Assembly: GCA_002502245.1 (NCBI GenBank)
Contig: DAPW01000020.1
Span: 36,552 to 53,084 of the forward strand
DNA length: 16,533 nt
Direction: 5' to 3'
Origin: Methanoregula sp. UBA154
GTDB taxonomy: Archaea; Halobacteriota; Methanomicrobia; Methanomicrobiales; Methanospirillaceae
Position 1 is the first letter of the stretch, and every line of letters starts with the position of its first letter. Below the pieces are notes generated by a model. The model did not search any database, was not told the DNA's origin, and worked only from the letters and a program-made list of their open reading frames with translations. Of the stretch, positions 1-7,100 are shown one piece after another. A program made the position numbers and the translations under genes.

Positions 1-704
1 GCCTCGCCGCCGGTTGCAACGAGGATGACGGACGAGAGGATCAAAAACCCTTCCGGGCCATGGCCGAGGAGGTAATTCACGCCATACAGGGGGTTTACCG
101 CAAGGATGACCCCGGGATAGGACAGGATCGCGACGAAACCCGAGAGCGTGAGGGCGAGAAACCAGACCACCATGACCGGCCCGAAGGTCCAGGCAACCCG
201 TTCGGTCCCCCGGGCCTGGAATGCAAAAAGCCCGATCGCGATGATACCGGCAACGAGCATGAGCATGGTCTGGGGCGTGTCCTCCAGGCCCGGGATGAGG
301 GTCGCCCCCTCGACCGCCGAGAGGATGCTGATCGCGGGCGTGATCACGCCGTCTCCGATGAAGAGCGCGATCCCGATGATCGCCAGCAGGGATACGAGCG
401 CGATACTGCGGCCGGATTTCAGCATCGGGAGCAGGATCTCCTTGAGCACGATCGTGCCCCCCTCCCCCTTCTTCCCGAGCTGCATGGCCAGATACGTGTA
501 CTGGACCGTGACAAGCGTGGTCATCGTCCAGATGATCAGCGAGAGCATCCCCAGGATATTATCGGGTGACGGGGGGATGATCAGGAAGATGGCGGCCAGC
601 GCATAGATCGGGCTCGTGCCGATATCGCCAAAGACAAGTCCCATGGACTTGACCACGCCCTGCATGGAAACATGATTGCCCGGCATTTCTGCATTAGCAG
701 TCAT
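1..704 (-). CDS. kup: Kup-family potassium transporter (N-terminal 234 residues, runs off window)
   Basis: Potassium uptake permease of the KUP/HAK family in the cytoplasmic membrane, normally K+/H+ symport. The minus strand reads from ATG at 704-702 without a stop to base 1, so only the N-terminal 234 residues (about a third of a usual 600-plus residue protein) are seen. Visible family signatures are GDIGTSPIYAL (residues 26-36), GDGVITPAISILSAVEG (about 117-133), an NPLYG motif (204-208) and TGGE (231-234) at the cut end, where the family motif TGGEALYADMGHFG begins. Hydrophobic segments alternate with short loops, as expected for the first membrane helices. No clear Shine-Dalgarno precedes the start; ATG codons at residues 7 and 14 are alternatives, but GDIGTSP should lie some 20 residues in, which fits either. 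A 9-bp inverted repeat lies upstream (751-793). Family assignment is secure; energetics are inferred. Confidence 0.95.
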   Translation of the reverse strand, partial: MTANAEMPGNHVSMQGVVKSMGLVFGDIGTSPIYALAAIFLIIPPSPDNILGMLSLIIWTMTTLVTVQYTYLAMQLGKKGEGGTIVLKEILLPMLKSGRSIALVSLLAIIGIALFIGDGVITPAISILSAVEGATLIPGLEDTPQTMLMLVAGIIAIGLFAFQARGTERVAWTFGPVMVVWFLALTLSGFVAILSYPGVILAVNPLYGVNYLLGHGPEGFLILSSVILVATGGE

Positions 705-750
705 CAGAAACAGGGATAATGGTTTGCTTTTTTTTGCCCCGTTACGACGA

Positions 751-793
751 CTACCCGGACCATGGGTGAGCCGTCATATTTTTTTCCGGGTAG
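751..793. promoter_or_regulatory. 9-bp inverted repeat flanking the possible kup promoter
   Basis: CTACCCGGA (751-759) and TCCGGGTAG (785-793) form a perfect 9-bp inverted repeat with a 25-nt spacer. On the minus strand, the direction of kup, the spacer holds an A-rich AAAAAATATG stretch (about 775-784) that could be a TATA box, which would put a transcript start some 45-50 nt before the kup ATG. Arms flanking a promoter suggest a repressor operator or a leader hairpin; this is inference, and no known operator is recognised. Confidence 0.4.
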
Positions 794-854
794 AGTTATC
801 GTGAAACCACAAAAACAGCATTGAGAACCAGACAGGGTGATATCATCTTTTCAA

Positions 855-1111
855 AGAGGTTTTCCTCTGAAAATCGAAATCGTTCAGACAGAATTATGGG
901 GGTTGAGACCCCCATACCCCCGGTTATGATAGGTGCCGCCGCCCCCGACGGGGCGCCCCTGCGGCGGATCAATGACTAATATCTCTGAAAAACACATAAA
1001 ATGCCCCGCCGTGCACCATGAGGGGCCCTGAGGCGGGAGCCATCATACCGATTCCAAGGAATTCATCGATTTTCATTGATCCGGTGTGAACTCGTTGTTC
1101 ATACCCGTTCT
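855..1111 (+). repeat. Structured intergenic repeat E1 (first of a tandem pair)
   Basis: Member of a repeat family seen seven times in this window. Modules in order: S, a small hairpin AGAGG-tttt-CCTCT (855-868) followed by GAAAATCGAAATCG; P, a perfect 8-bp hairpin ATGGGGGT-TGAG-ACCCCCAT (896-915) then a GC palindrome with arms CCGCCGC (936-942) and GCGGCGG (961-967) around CCCC-GAC-GGGG; H, a hairpin with arms CCCCGCC (1004-1010) and GGCGGG (1032-1037); T, the end module GTGTGAACT...TTCATACCCGTTCT (about 1085-1111). The stretch 869-973 is almost identical to 1115-1219 in E2. No reading frame is conserved among copies. Confidence 0.85.
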
Positions 1112-1517
1112 TATGAAAATCGAAATCGTTCGGACAGAATTATGGGGGTTGAGACCCCCATACCCCCGGTTATGATAGGTGCCGCCGCCCCCGACGGGGC
1201 GCCCCCGCGGCGGATCAATACGGTCTTTTTTTTTCAGCGTTTTTCCAGTTACAGCGGTTGACAGCAAAAAACTTCCAGCCCCAGCCGTGCACCATGAGGG
1301 GCCCTGAAGAGGGGAGCCATCATAAACCGGTTTGCCTGTTCTACTGCCTCAATCAGGCATCCATGACCCGGAAAAACCGGAAAAAACCTTCCGGTCCCCC
1401 GTTCCGAAAAGAAGCGCTGATGCGGGAAACCCTGGTACCTATCGGACCGTTCAACGATGTTCATCCTTCGGGTATGAACTCATCGTTCATGCCCGTTTCT
1501 ACCGGGCCATTTTTTTT
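1112..1517 (+). repeat. Structured intergenic repeat E2 (long form, about 400 bp)
   Basis: Follows E1 directly: the T end of E1 runs straight into the GAAAATCGAAATCG of E2 (from 1115). The P hairpin is at 1142-1161 and the GC palindrome ends at GCGGCGG (1207-1213). The H module (about 1279-1318) is degenerate, with only CCCC/GGGG left of the outer stem. A roughly 140-nt stretch between H and T is shared with E7 but not with the short copies, including CATAACCCGGAAAAA- and GTTCCGRAAAGAAGC-like blocks. The T end reads TTCATGCCCGTTTCTACCGGGC (about 1488-1508) followed by a run of eight T (about 1510-1517). The same T end with oligo-T occurs in E6. Confidence 0.85.
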
Positions 1518-1741
1518 AAGGACCCTGAAACGGACACCGGAGAGCGAGCGGCACCGGAAAACACACCCGGGCCGGGCGGGATCCCTTCCATTGGTACAAG
1601 GAGCGGTTCTCCCGGGTATCCCGTGCAGGGCTCCGGAAGCGGCCTGTCCGGAAGAACCAGTGGGAAATACCGGGGCGATCCCTCCCGGTCCAGGTGACGA
1701 AGATCCACCCTGCGTTCGCCAGCCCGCGGAGCCGGTGGAAG
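1518..1741. other. Intergenic stretch with no recognised feature
   Basis: Between the end of repeat E2 and the stop codon of the minus-strand permease gene. It is GC-rich with short CCCGG-type palindromes, but I find no credible gene, no oligo-T run on the minus strand that would end the permease transcript, and no similarity to the repeat modules. Reading frames here are antisense or out-of-frame extensions of the neighbours. Confidence 0.5.
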
Positions 1742-2794
1742 CTACTGCCGGCCCGGGGGATTCGTATCCGCGGCCGTCCCGGCCCGGTTTCGCTCCTTCC
1801 GCCCCTCCGCGTAGAAGCGGTAGCTCGTGATCAACAGGACGATCATCACCGGCCCGAGCACGAACCCGGCCAGGCCCATCGTGAGGATCCCGCCGATGAT
1901 GCCGATGAACATGACCACCGCGTTGATCTTCACGCGCCTCCCCACGAGCACCGGGCGCACGGTGATCTCCGGGAGGCACGCGACAACCAGGTAGCCGAGG
2001 AAGAAGATGATGAAGATCCCCCGGGTATCCCCAAGGGCAAGGGCGTAGGCGCCGACGAGGAGGAACATTGCCGAGGCGCCGAGTACTGGTATCAGCTCGC
2101 AGAAGGCGGTGAGGAAGGAATAGAACAAAACGTTGCCGTACCCGAGCAGGTAAAAGACCGGCAGGGCAATAAAGAACGTGAGCACCGCGATCGCGATCTG
2201 GACCACGTAGATTGCATAGAGCGTGTCGGCCGTGACGGTCGAGAGGCGCTCAACCCAATCCCCGACCGCGGGGGGCATGCGGGCCATGAAATGGGCCTTT
2301 AACCATTCCCCGTGGAAGATGAAGGCGCCGAGCGAGAAGAAGAAGACGAAGGTCTTGAACAGGTACAGGGTGAGGTTGTCCATCAGGGTCTGTTCATAAT
2401 TGAGGAAGAACGCCGTGCCCGTTGCGAGCAGGTTTGAGAGCGTGGTTTTGCCAAACGGCACCCCGTACGCGACCGGGCTCGTGGCCGGATTGTCCAGCCA
2501 GGTCCCGACCGCGGCAAACATGCCGGCAAGGGTGCCGGTATTCGCGCTGATGACCTGTATCGTGACGAGGGCGGTACCCGCAAAGGCAGCAAGGACGAGG
2601 AGCGTGATCAGGGTGGCGGAAACGAACTGCCCGGTCCGGGGGGCGATGCGGCGGTGCAGCGGCATGAGCACGACAGCGAGCGATGCCCCGAGGAGCACCA
2701 TGTCCGCCACGTCCCGGAACACGATGAACGCGAGGAGCATGATGAAGCCGATGACGGCAATCGGGAAGAGGTCGTTGCTGCGCAGCGGAGGCAT
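1742..2794 (-). CDS. AI-2E/PerM-family transporter
   Basis: Integral membrane permease of the AI-2E/PerM family (PF01594), 350 residues, the usual length. The family includes E. coli TqsA (autoinducer-2 export), YdiK and PerM, and sodium/proton antiporters in some bacteria; the substrate in archaea is unknown. Paired N-terminal hydrophobic segments span residues 11-45 and 58-82, a long polar region follows (about 83-190), and a C-terminal helix bundle runs from 191. The family core is clear: ELIPVLGA (233-240) and RPVLVGRR...MFIGIIGG...GLAGFVLGPV (280-316). The tail after 325 is charged and probably cytoplasmic. The start is the ATG at 2794-2792; no Shine-Dalgarno is evident, so a short or leaderless transcript is likely. 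It is a lone gene, divergent from trkH, with a repeat on each side. Family confident, substrate unassigned. Confidence 0.9.
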   Translation of the reverse strand: MPPLRSNDLFPIAVIGFIMLLAFIVFRDVADMVLLGASLAVVLMPLHRRIAPRTGQFVSATLITLLVLAAFAGTALVTIQVISANTGTLAGMFAAVGTWLDNPATSPVAYGVPFGKTTLSNLLATGTAFFLNYEQTLMDNLTLYLFKTFVFFFSLGAFIFHGEWLKAHFMARMPPAVGDWVERLSTVTADTLYAIYVVQIAIAVLTFFIALPVFYLLGYGNVLFYSFLTAFCELIPVLGASAMFLLVGAYALALGDTRGIFIIFFLGYLVVACLPEITVRPVLVGRRVKINAVVMFIGIIGGILTMGLAGFVLGPVMIVLLITSYRFYAEGRKERNRAGTAADTNPPGRQ

Positions 2795-2850
2795 GGATGG
2801 ATAGCTGTTGTTACGGGTACCTTCATTAATACTATGGTTTTTTTACTTTG

Positions 2851-3105
2851 TAGAAACGGGCATGAATTGAAAATGTTCGCACCAAACCCATGAAAACCGG
2901 TAAAAATGTGGGAATTACGAGGGTTCCCCGCTTCAGGGCCTCTCCGGGGCACGGCGGGGCAAGGCGGTTCAATTTCCCAGCCATTTTTTCAACCGTCCGG
3001 AACCCGCCGCCGGGCGCTCTCCGGGGCGGCGGGCGTTCATCGCACCAGGGAGTATGGGGGATCAATTCCCACCATCGATTCCAAAAAGGAAGCGATTTTC
3101 ATGAG
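2851..3105 (-). repeat. Structured intergenic repeat E3 (subtype II)
   Basis: Inverted relative to E1/E2. Read on the plus strand it begins with the reversed T end (TAGAAACGGGCATGAA, from 2851), then the reversed H hairpin (about 2926-2960: CCCCGC...GGCGGGG), then CCGTCCGGAACC, a GC palindrome CGCCGC...GGCGGCG, and a block GCGGGCGTTCATCGCACC (from about 3029) shared exactly with E6. It ends at the S-like GCGATTTTCATGAG (3092-3105). It lacks the ATGGGGGT hairpin of E1, E2, E4 and E7, so E3 and E6 form a second subtype. It occupies most of the divergent region between the permease gene and trkH, with its T end about 60 bp from the permease start codon. Confidence 0.8.
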
Positions 3106-3159
3106 AAACGCACATGAACGCCCGTTCCATATGCGTTTTTCCAGAGCCGTTTTTATTAA
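3106..3159 (+). promoter_or_regulatory. Probable trkH promoter, overlapping repeat-derived sequence
   Basis: TTTTTATTAA at 3150-3159 is a fair archaeal TATA box and would place the transcript start near 3180, about 30 nt before the trkH ATG. Just upstream, AGAAACGCACATGAACG (3106-3122) is a reversed T-module fragment, and CCCGTTCC...TTTTTCCAGAGCC (3121-3148) resembles a forward T end (CCCGTTTCTCCAGAGC). The promoter may therefore sit in the remains of a repeat end. Start site inferred from spacing only. Confidence 0.5.
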
Positions 3160-3210
3160 GGCAAACGATACCCATAACACCTTCCGGTTCCCAATCTGGT
3201 TGGTTATCAG

Positions 3211-4707
3211 ATGAAGCGCCTCCAGCACATCGTCATGATTGCGCATGATATGGGGCTCATCCTCGAGTTCCTGGGCATTGCATCCCTGCTGCCCTTCCTG
3301 GTGCTGGCGGTTTTTGGCGAATGGGACCTCCTCCTGCCCATGGCCTCGGCCCCGTTCGTGTTTCTCGTGCTCGGGTACGCGATCTCCCACCTCCCGTACC
3401 GGGACATTGAACCCTCCGTCTCCGTCACGCTGGGAGCAGTCGCGCTCTCGTGGCTCGCCATTGCGCTGATCGGGGCGCTGCCCTTCTGGTTCGGCCTCCA
3501 CATGGACTATACCGACAGTGTCTTTGAGGCCATGTCCGGCTGGACCGGCACCGGGTTCACCATGATCACCACGCTCGAGACCACCCCCCGGACCCTCCTC
3601 TTCTGGCGCTCCCTGAGCCACTGGATCGGGGGGATCGGGATCATTGCCTTTGGGATCTCGCTGCACCGGAAGACCCGGACCTCGCTCTTCCGGCTCTACC
3701 GGGCCGAGGGCCGGGAAGAGGAACTGATCCCGGCCAGCGTCTCCACGGGCCGGCGCATGTGGATGATCTACCTGGTCCTGACCTGTGGCTTCACCGGGCT
3801 CATCATGCTCGCGGGCATCCCGCTCTGGGACTCGCTCAACCTGGTCATGGCCGCGATCGCCACCGGCGGCTTTACCGTCCATGCCGGCGGGCTCGCGTAC
3901 TACAACAACCCGCTCCTCGAGATCCTGCTCGTCCCGGTCATGCTTGCCGGTGCCGTGCCGTTCAAGATCTTCTTACTCCTGTACCATGGCAAGGTCCGGG
4001 AGATGTTCCGGGACTCTGTGGTCCGGGGCCTGCTCCTCATCGCCCTCATCGGGTGCCTGGTCACGTCCCTTGACCTGTACATCTTTGGCGATATATCCCT
4101 CCTGACCGCCTTCCGGCAGGGCACGTTCATGGCCATCTCCGGCCTCTCCACCTGCGGCCTGCAGAATGCCAGCCCCCATGCATGGACCGCGATCCCGCTC
4201 GCGGTCGTGGCCATGCTGATGTTTATCGGCGGTGCGATGGGGAGCGCGGCCGGGGGGGTCAAGGTCAACCGCATCATCATCACCTGGCGGGGAATAACCT
4301 GGTGGTTCCGGCGGTATTTCGTCAGCAGCCGCGTGATGGTGCCCCTCCGCTTCAGCGGGAAGACCCGCCCCCATGAGAGTTCCGAGCTGACCATCTCCCG
4401 GAACCTCCTCGTCATCGTCATGTACGTGCTCACCATCTTCATCGTGACCATCTTCACCCTCCATATCTACATCACCTCGTTCCGGCTCGAGGAGGTGGTA
4501 TTCGAGCTCGTATCGGCGCTCAGCAACGCCGGGCTCTCGGTGGGGTTCATCAGTGCGGCAAGCCCGGTCGCGGTCAAGTGGCTGTTTATCCTCCTCATGT
4601 GGCTGGGCCGCCTCGAGATCGTGCCGGTCGTCATCATCGCGATGGGCCTCGTCAAGGGCATCCGCGACGACCTTGCGGATACCACCGGTCCCATGGTCCA
4701 CGGGTAG
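3211..4707 (+). CDS. trkH: TrkH-type potassium uptake channel subunit
   Basis: Membrane subunit of the Trk/Ktr potassium uptake system, 498 residues, full family length. All four pore-loop selectivity motifs are visible, each with the filter glycine: TGTGFT (112-117), ATGGFT (217-222), STCGLQ (313-318) and SNAGLSVGF (438-446). The stretch GGAMGSAAGGVKVNR (340-354) matches the conserved TrkH sequence after the third pore, which includes the gating-loop helix. About ten membrane segments are apparent. TrkH normally works with the cytoplasmic NAD/ATP-binding RCK protein TrkA; no trkA is in the window, so the partner must be encoded elsewhere. The ATG at 3211 gives the usual N-terminus; a TATA box lies at 3150-3159 and no strong Shine-Dalgarno is seen. 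Kup on the other side of the permease gene makes this a potassium-transport neighbourhood. Confidence 0.95.
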   Translation: MKRLQHIVMIAHDMGLILEFLGIASLLPFLVLAVFGEWDLLLPMASAPFVFLVLGYAISHLPYRDIEPSVSVTLGAVALSWLAIALIGALPFWFGLHMDYTDSVFEAMSGWTGTGFTMITTLETTPRTLLFWRSLSHWIGGIGIIAFGISLHRKTRTSLFRLYRAEGREEELIPASVSTGRRMWMIYLVLTCGFTGLIMLAGIPLWDSLNLVMAAIATGGFTVHAGGLAYYNNPLLEILLVPVMLAGAVPFKIFLLLYHGKVREMFRDSVVRGLLLIALIGCLVTSLDLYIFGDISLLTAFRQGTFMAISGLSTCGLQNASPHAWTAIPLAVVAMLMFIGGAMGSAAGGVKVNRIIITWRGITWWFRRYFVSSRVMVPLRFSGKTRPHESSELTISRNLLVIVMYVLTIFIVTIFTLHIYITSFRLEEVVFELVSALSNAGLSVGFISAASPVAVKWLFILLMWLGRLEIVPVVIIAMGLVKGIRDDLADTTGPMVHG

Positions 4708-4725
4708 GGATCGGAATTTCTGTTG

Positions 4726-4732
4726 TTTTTTT
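4726..4732 (+). terminator. Oligo-T terminator after trkH
   Basis: Seven T residues, preceded by TTTCTGTTG, start 19 nt after the trkH stop codon. Archaeal transcription often ends at such U-runs without a strong hairpin. Nothing else explains the run, and no co-directional gene follows closely. Confidence 0.5.
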
Positions 4733-4824
4733 CCGCTCTTCAGGAACAGGTTTTGCGGCAGGGGGATCTTCCCGCACGTGGCCGGGGGTTCCCTGCCGGG
4801 GGTTTCCGGAACATCATCTTGTGT

Positions 4825-5084
4825 ATGAGAGTTCCCCGCCTCAGGGCCCCTCGCGGAGCAAGGCGGGGCTGGGAGGTTTTTTCTGTCAACGGTTCTGGTA
4901 GTCAAACGGTTCTGAAACAAAAAGAAACCGTTTTGGATGGTAAACGTGCCAAAACAAAAAGAAACCGTATTGATCCGCCGCGGGGGCGTCCCTTCGGGGG
5001 CGGCGGCACCTATCATAACCGGGGGTATGGGGGTCTCAACCCCCATTCTTCTGTCTGAGAAGGATCCGGTTTTCAGAGGAAACC
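4825..5084 (-). repeat. Structured intergenic repeat E4 (subtype I, inverted)
   Basis: On the plus strand it reads H reversed (CCCCGCC 4834-4840, GGCGGGG 4862-4868), a spacer holding two copies of AAACAAAAAGAAACCGT (about 4914-4930 and 4952-4968), then P reversed: GATCCGCCGCGGGGG (from about 4972), CGGCGGCACC, and the hairpin ATGGGGGT-ctca-ACCCCCAT (5027-5046). It ends with the reversed S module TTTTCAGAGGAAACC (5070-5084). The T module is missing, so the copy is truncated on the trkH side. The S hairpin is broken here (ATTGG against CCTCT). Confidence 0.8.
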
Positions 5085-5129
5085 AATGAGCTCCCTCTCG
5101 TGGTCAGCCACCGGTCCCATCGTGACGAA

Positions 5130-5137
5130 TATATAAA
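5130..5137 (+). promoter_or_regulatory. TATA box upstream of the small helical protein gene
   Basis: TATATAAA at 5130-5137, preceded by CGTGACGAA, is a near-consensus archaeal TATA box just outside repeat E4. Usual spacing puts the transcript start near 5160, giving an untranslated leader of about 58 nt before the ATG at 5218. This supports the downstream reading frame being a real gene. Confidence 0.6.
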
Positions 5138-5217
5138 TCCGATAACGGACGAGCCTGTACTGTTACCCTGACCGCACCCCGGCAGGGACTGCAGGAATCC
5201 CGCAGCGTTGTGATATC

Positions 5218-5712
5218 ATGCCCGAATGCAATACCGGCGATGACGGCAACCGGCCGTCCGCCCCCCCGGATCCCCCCGAAGAGCCAGACGGACTGCCGGT
5301 CAGCATGACGCTTGAGGACATCATCGAGCTGACCGGCGAGATGGAGCACCTGAACGAGCTGGTCCTGCTGCGCCTTGAGAACGAGGGCGGGTTCACCACC
5401 ACCGAAGCCTATTTTGCCACCGTCCAGCCCATCCTCGACCTGCTGGAAGTCTGCATCCGCGTCCGCTGTCACGCGGGAATGAGCAAGAAAGAGATGAAGG
5501 TGGTCATCCGGGACCTGATAGACGGGGAGATCCGGGCACTCCGCTCCTGTTCAGAAGAGGCCCGCGACCCAGGCACCCATATTGCGAACCCCGTCCGCGA
5601 TCACGATCCCCGGGTCGATCCCGAGCACCGGGAAGACGAAGATGAAATAGAAGACCGTACCGAGCATGCTGCCAAGGTTCCCGAGCGCGGCGACCAGGAC
5701 CACCTTGAATAA
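5218..5712 (+). CDS. Hypothetical small helical protein, 3' end antisense to the TraB-family gene
   Basis: A 164-residue protein of unknown function; I recognise no domain. Residues 1-29 are acidic, proline-rich and probably disordered. Residues 30-111 read as a compact all-helical domain (TLEDIIELTGEMEHLNELVL..., ...TVQPILDLLEVCIRV...) with cysteines at 79 and 84. Residues 112-164 lie antisense to the last 54 codons of the convergent TraB gene and are extremely charged, as expected for the complement of membrane-helix codons. That tail may therefore be an accident of a lost stop codon, with the functional protein ending near residue 111. Support for the gene: a TATA box at 5130-5137 and GTGAT (5210-5214) just before the ATG, a partial Shine-Dalgarno. 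Soluble; role unknown. Confidence 0.65.
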   Translation: MPECNTGDDGNRPSAPPDPPEEPDGLPVSMTLEDIIELTGEMEHLNELVLLRLENEGGFTTTEAYFATVQPILDLLEVCIRVRCHAGMSKKEMKVVIRDLIDGEIRALRSCSEEARDPGTHIANPVRDHDPRVDPEHREDEDEIEDRTEHAAKVPERGDQDHLE

Positions 5713-6756
5713 CGGGATCCTTGCCATCTCCGAGAGGGACTCGGTCTGGTAGATCTTGCGGAAATCGCTGACCGGGGGTTTTCGCACGCGGGCCTCGACA
5801 TACGCCCCGAGCCACCCGGCCTGGAGCATCGGGTTTAAGGAGGTCATCCATGCCACGCCAAAACAGGTGAGGGCCGAGTACGGGTGCCCCCCGGCGATGA
5901 GGACGAAAAGACCCGAGAGCACGCCGTGGATGATCACCCAGAACAGGAATGCCATAAAGAGGACATTCAGCCCGACGCCGGAGAACGCGATGGCGGCAAG
6001 GAGGAATGCAAAAAGACCCGTGACCGCGAACCCGAAGATCTTCCCCCAGGGAAGCGACTTTGGTTCATTGACCAGCGAATCGAAGGGAGGAAGCGTTGCC
6101 GGGTTTTCGAGATAGGCGGTGATCCCCTGCCGGTGGCCGGCCCCGACAACCGCGAGGATCTTCCCGTCGGGCCGCTGCGCTTTCAGCAGCACGAGCTGGT
6201 GGGCGATGAACGCATCGCGCTCATCGATCAGGGCACGGGCGCCGCTGGGCGAGAACTTCCGGAACTCTTCCATGACAACAGCGATGACGTCCTGGTCCTT
6301 GAGCGACTCGACATCGATCTCCTCGCCGTTATCCACCTCGGCAATGGAGACGATGAGGGCCCAGAACATCTTTATTTTCCCGATGAACCCGAGCGAGTTC
6401 CAGAACCGCAGGAGGGTGAGCCGGATATCGCGGTCAACGAGCGCGACCGGTATCCCCCGCTGCTCGGCCTCCCCGATTGCTGCCTTCATCTCAGCCCCGG
6501 GCTCAACGCCGAGGTCGAAGCCGATCTTCCGCTGGAGGTACGCGAGGAGCCACTGGACGAGCAGGCTGTTGAAGTTCTTTACTTCAAGGACGTCCCTGAC
6601 CGAGGGATCCTTCGCCTGCTGTTTCAGTGCCTGGAAGCGGGCAGGATCCAGTTCGATCGCCACAACATCCGGCCGGAACTCCTCAATGGCGGCGCGTACT
6701 TCATCCACACTTTTCTGCGAGACGTGTGCGGTCCCGACAATCCGGATCTCTGCCAT
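5551..6756 (-). CDS. TraB/PrgY-family membrane protein
   Basis: Member of the TraB/PrgY family (Tiki-like fold), 401 residues. In enterococci the family shuts down peptide pheromone activity, and in animals Tiki is a Wnt-cleaving metalloprotease; the archaeal role is unknown. The conserved N-terminal domain shows the expected motifs: GTAH (residues 8-11), ELD (35-37), the GVEPGAEM block (83-90), DRD (108-110), ERD (179-181) and GAGH (205-208). The GTAH and GAGH histidines and acidic residues are the proposed metal or catalytic site. The C-terminal half (about 238-401) holds several membrane segments with amphipathic loops, the usual archaeal architecture. The start ATG at 6756-6754 is family-typical (MAEIRIVGTAH). 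The 3' end overlaps the convergent gene by 162 nt. Family sure, activity inferred. Confidence 0.92.
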   Translation of the reverse strand: MAEIRIVGTAHVSQKSVDEVRAAIEEFRPDVVAIELDPARFQALKQQAKDPSVRDVLEVKNFNSLLVQWLLAYLQRKIGFDLGVEPGAEMKAAIGEAEQRGIPVALVDRDIRLTLLRFWNSLGFIGKIKMFWALIVSIAEVDNGEEIDVESLKDQDVIAVVMEEFRKFSPSGARALIDERDAFIAHQLVLLKAQRPDGKILAVVGAGHRQGITAYLENPATLPPFDSLVNEPKSLPWGKIFGFAVTGLFAFLLAAIAFSGVGLNVLFMAFLFWVIIHGVLSGLFVLIAGGHPYSALTCFGVAWMTSLNPMLQAGWLGAYVEARVRKPPVSDFRKIYQTESLSEMARIPLFKVVLVAALGNLGSMLGTVFYFIFVFPVLGIDPGIVIADGVRNMGAWVAGLF

Positions 6757-6851
6757 TCAGTTCCCTTGTGATTCCTCAACTATTCGCACTTCATCCTGAT
6801 TAAGAATGAGGTGGTACCGTGCAGCACAGGATCCGGGCGGTTCTAAAAAAA

Positions 6852-7092
6852 AATGAACGCCCGAAGGTTCGCATGATTGAAAAGATCACACCATAAAGAG
6901 AACTACCAAAAAGAAACCGTATCGATCCGCCGCGGGGGCGCCCTTGCGGCGGATCAATGACTGTTCTCTTTTAAAAAAAACCGGACTGCCCCGCCGTGCC
7001 CCGCGAGGGGCCCTGAAGCGGGGAGCCCTCGTTTCTGCGATTTTCATGGTTCCGGTGTGAACCGACAACGTTCATGCCCGATTCTCCAGAGC
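6852..7092 (+). repeat. Structured intergenic repeat E5 (minimal, symmetrical P module)
   Basis: The shortest copy. Its P module is reduced to a perfect 10-bp inverted repeat, GATCCGCCGC (6924-6933) and GCGGCGGATC (6946-6955), with a 12-nt centre. The left flank (ACCAAAAAGAAACCGTATCG) matches the inverted copy E4, while the right flank (AATGACT...CTCTTTT) matches E1 in forward orientation, so the copy is a mirror hybrid. A complete H hairpin follows (CCCCGCC 6989-6995, inner stem CCCC-gcga-GGGG 6999-7010, GCGGGG 7018-7023), and the T end is GTGTGAACC...TTCATGCCCGATTCTCCAGAGC (about 7054-7092). A T-rich run then reaches the stop codon of the next gene. Confidence 0.8.
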
Positions 7093-7100
7093 AATAATTT

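Noticed and set aside
1076..1261. Recurring short proteins reading MGVETPIPPVMIGAAAP from the P module (also near 4973-5046 and 8518-8712)
   Set aside because: They come from the repeat hairpin itself. Differences between copies change amino acids freely while keeping the stems, and downstream parts diverge in frame, so the signal is structural and not coding.
5884..6771. Long plus-strand frame opposite the TraB-family gene (295 codons)
   Set aside because: It is the charged complement of a well-supported membrane protein gene, a common artefact in GC-rich DNA.
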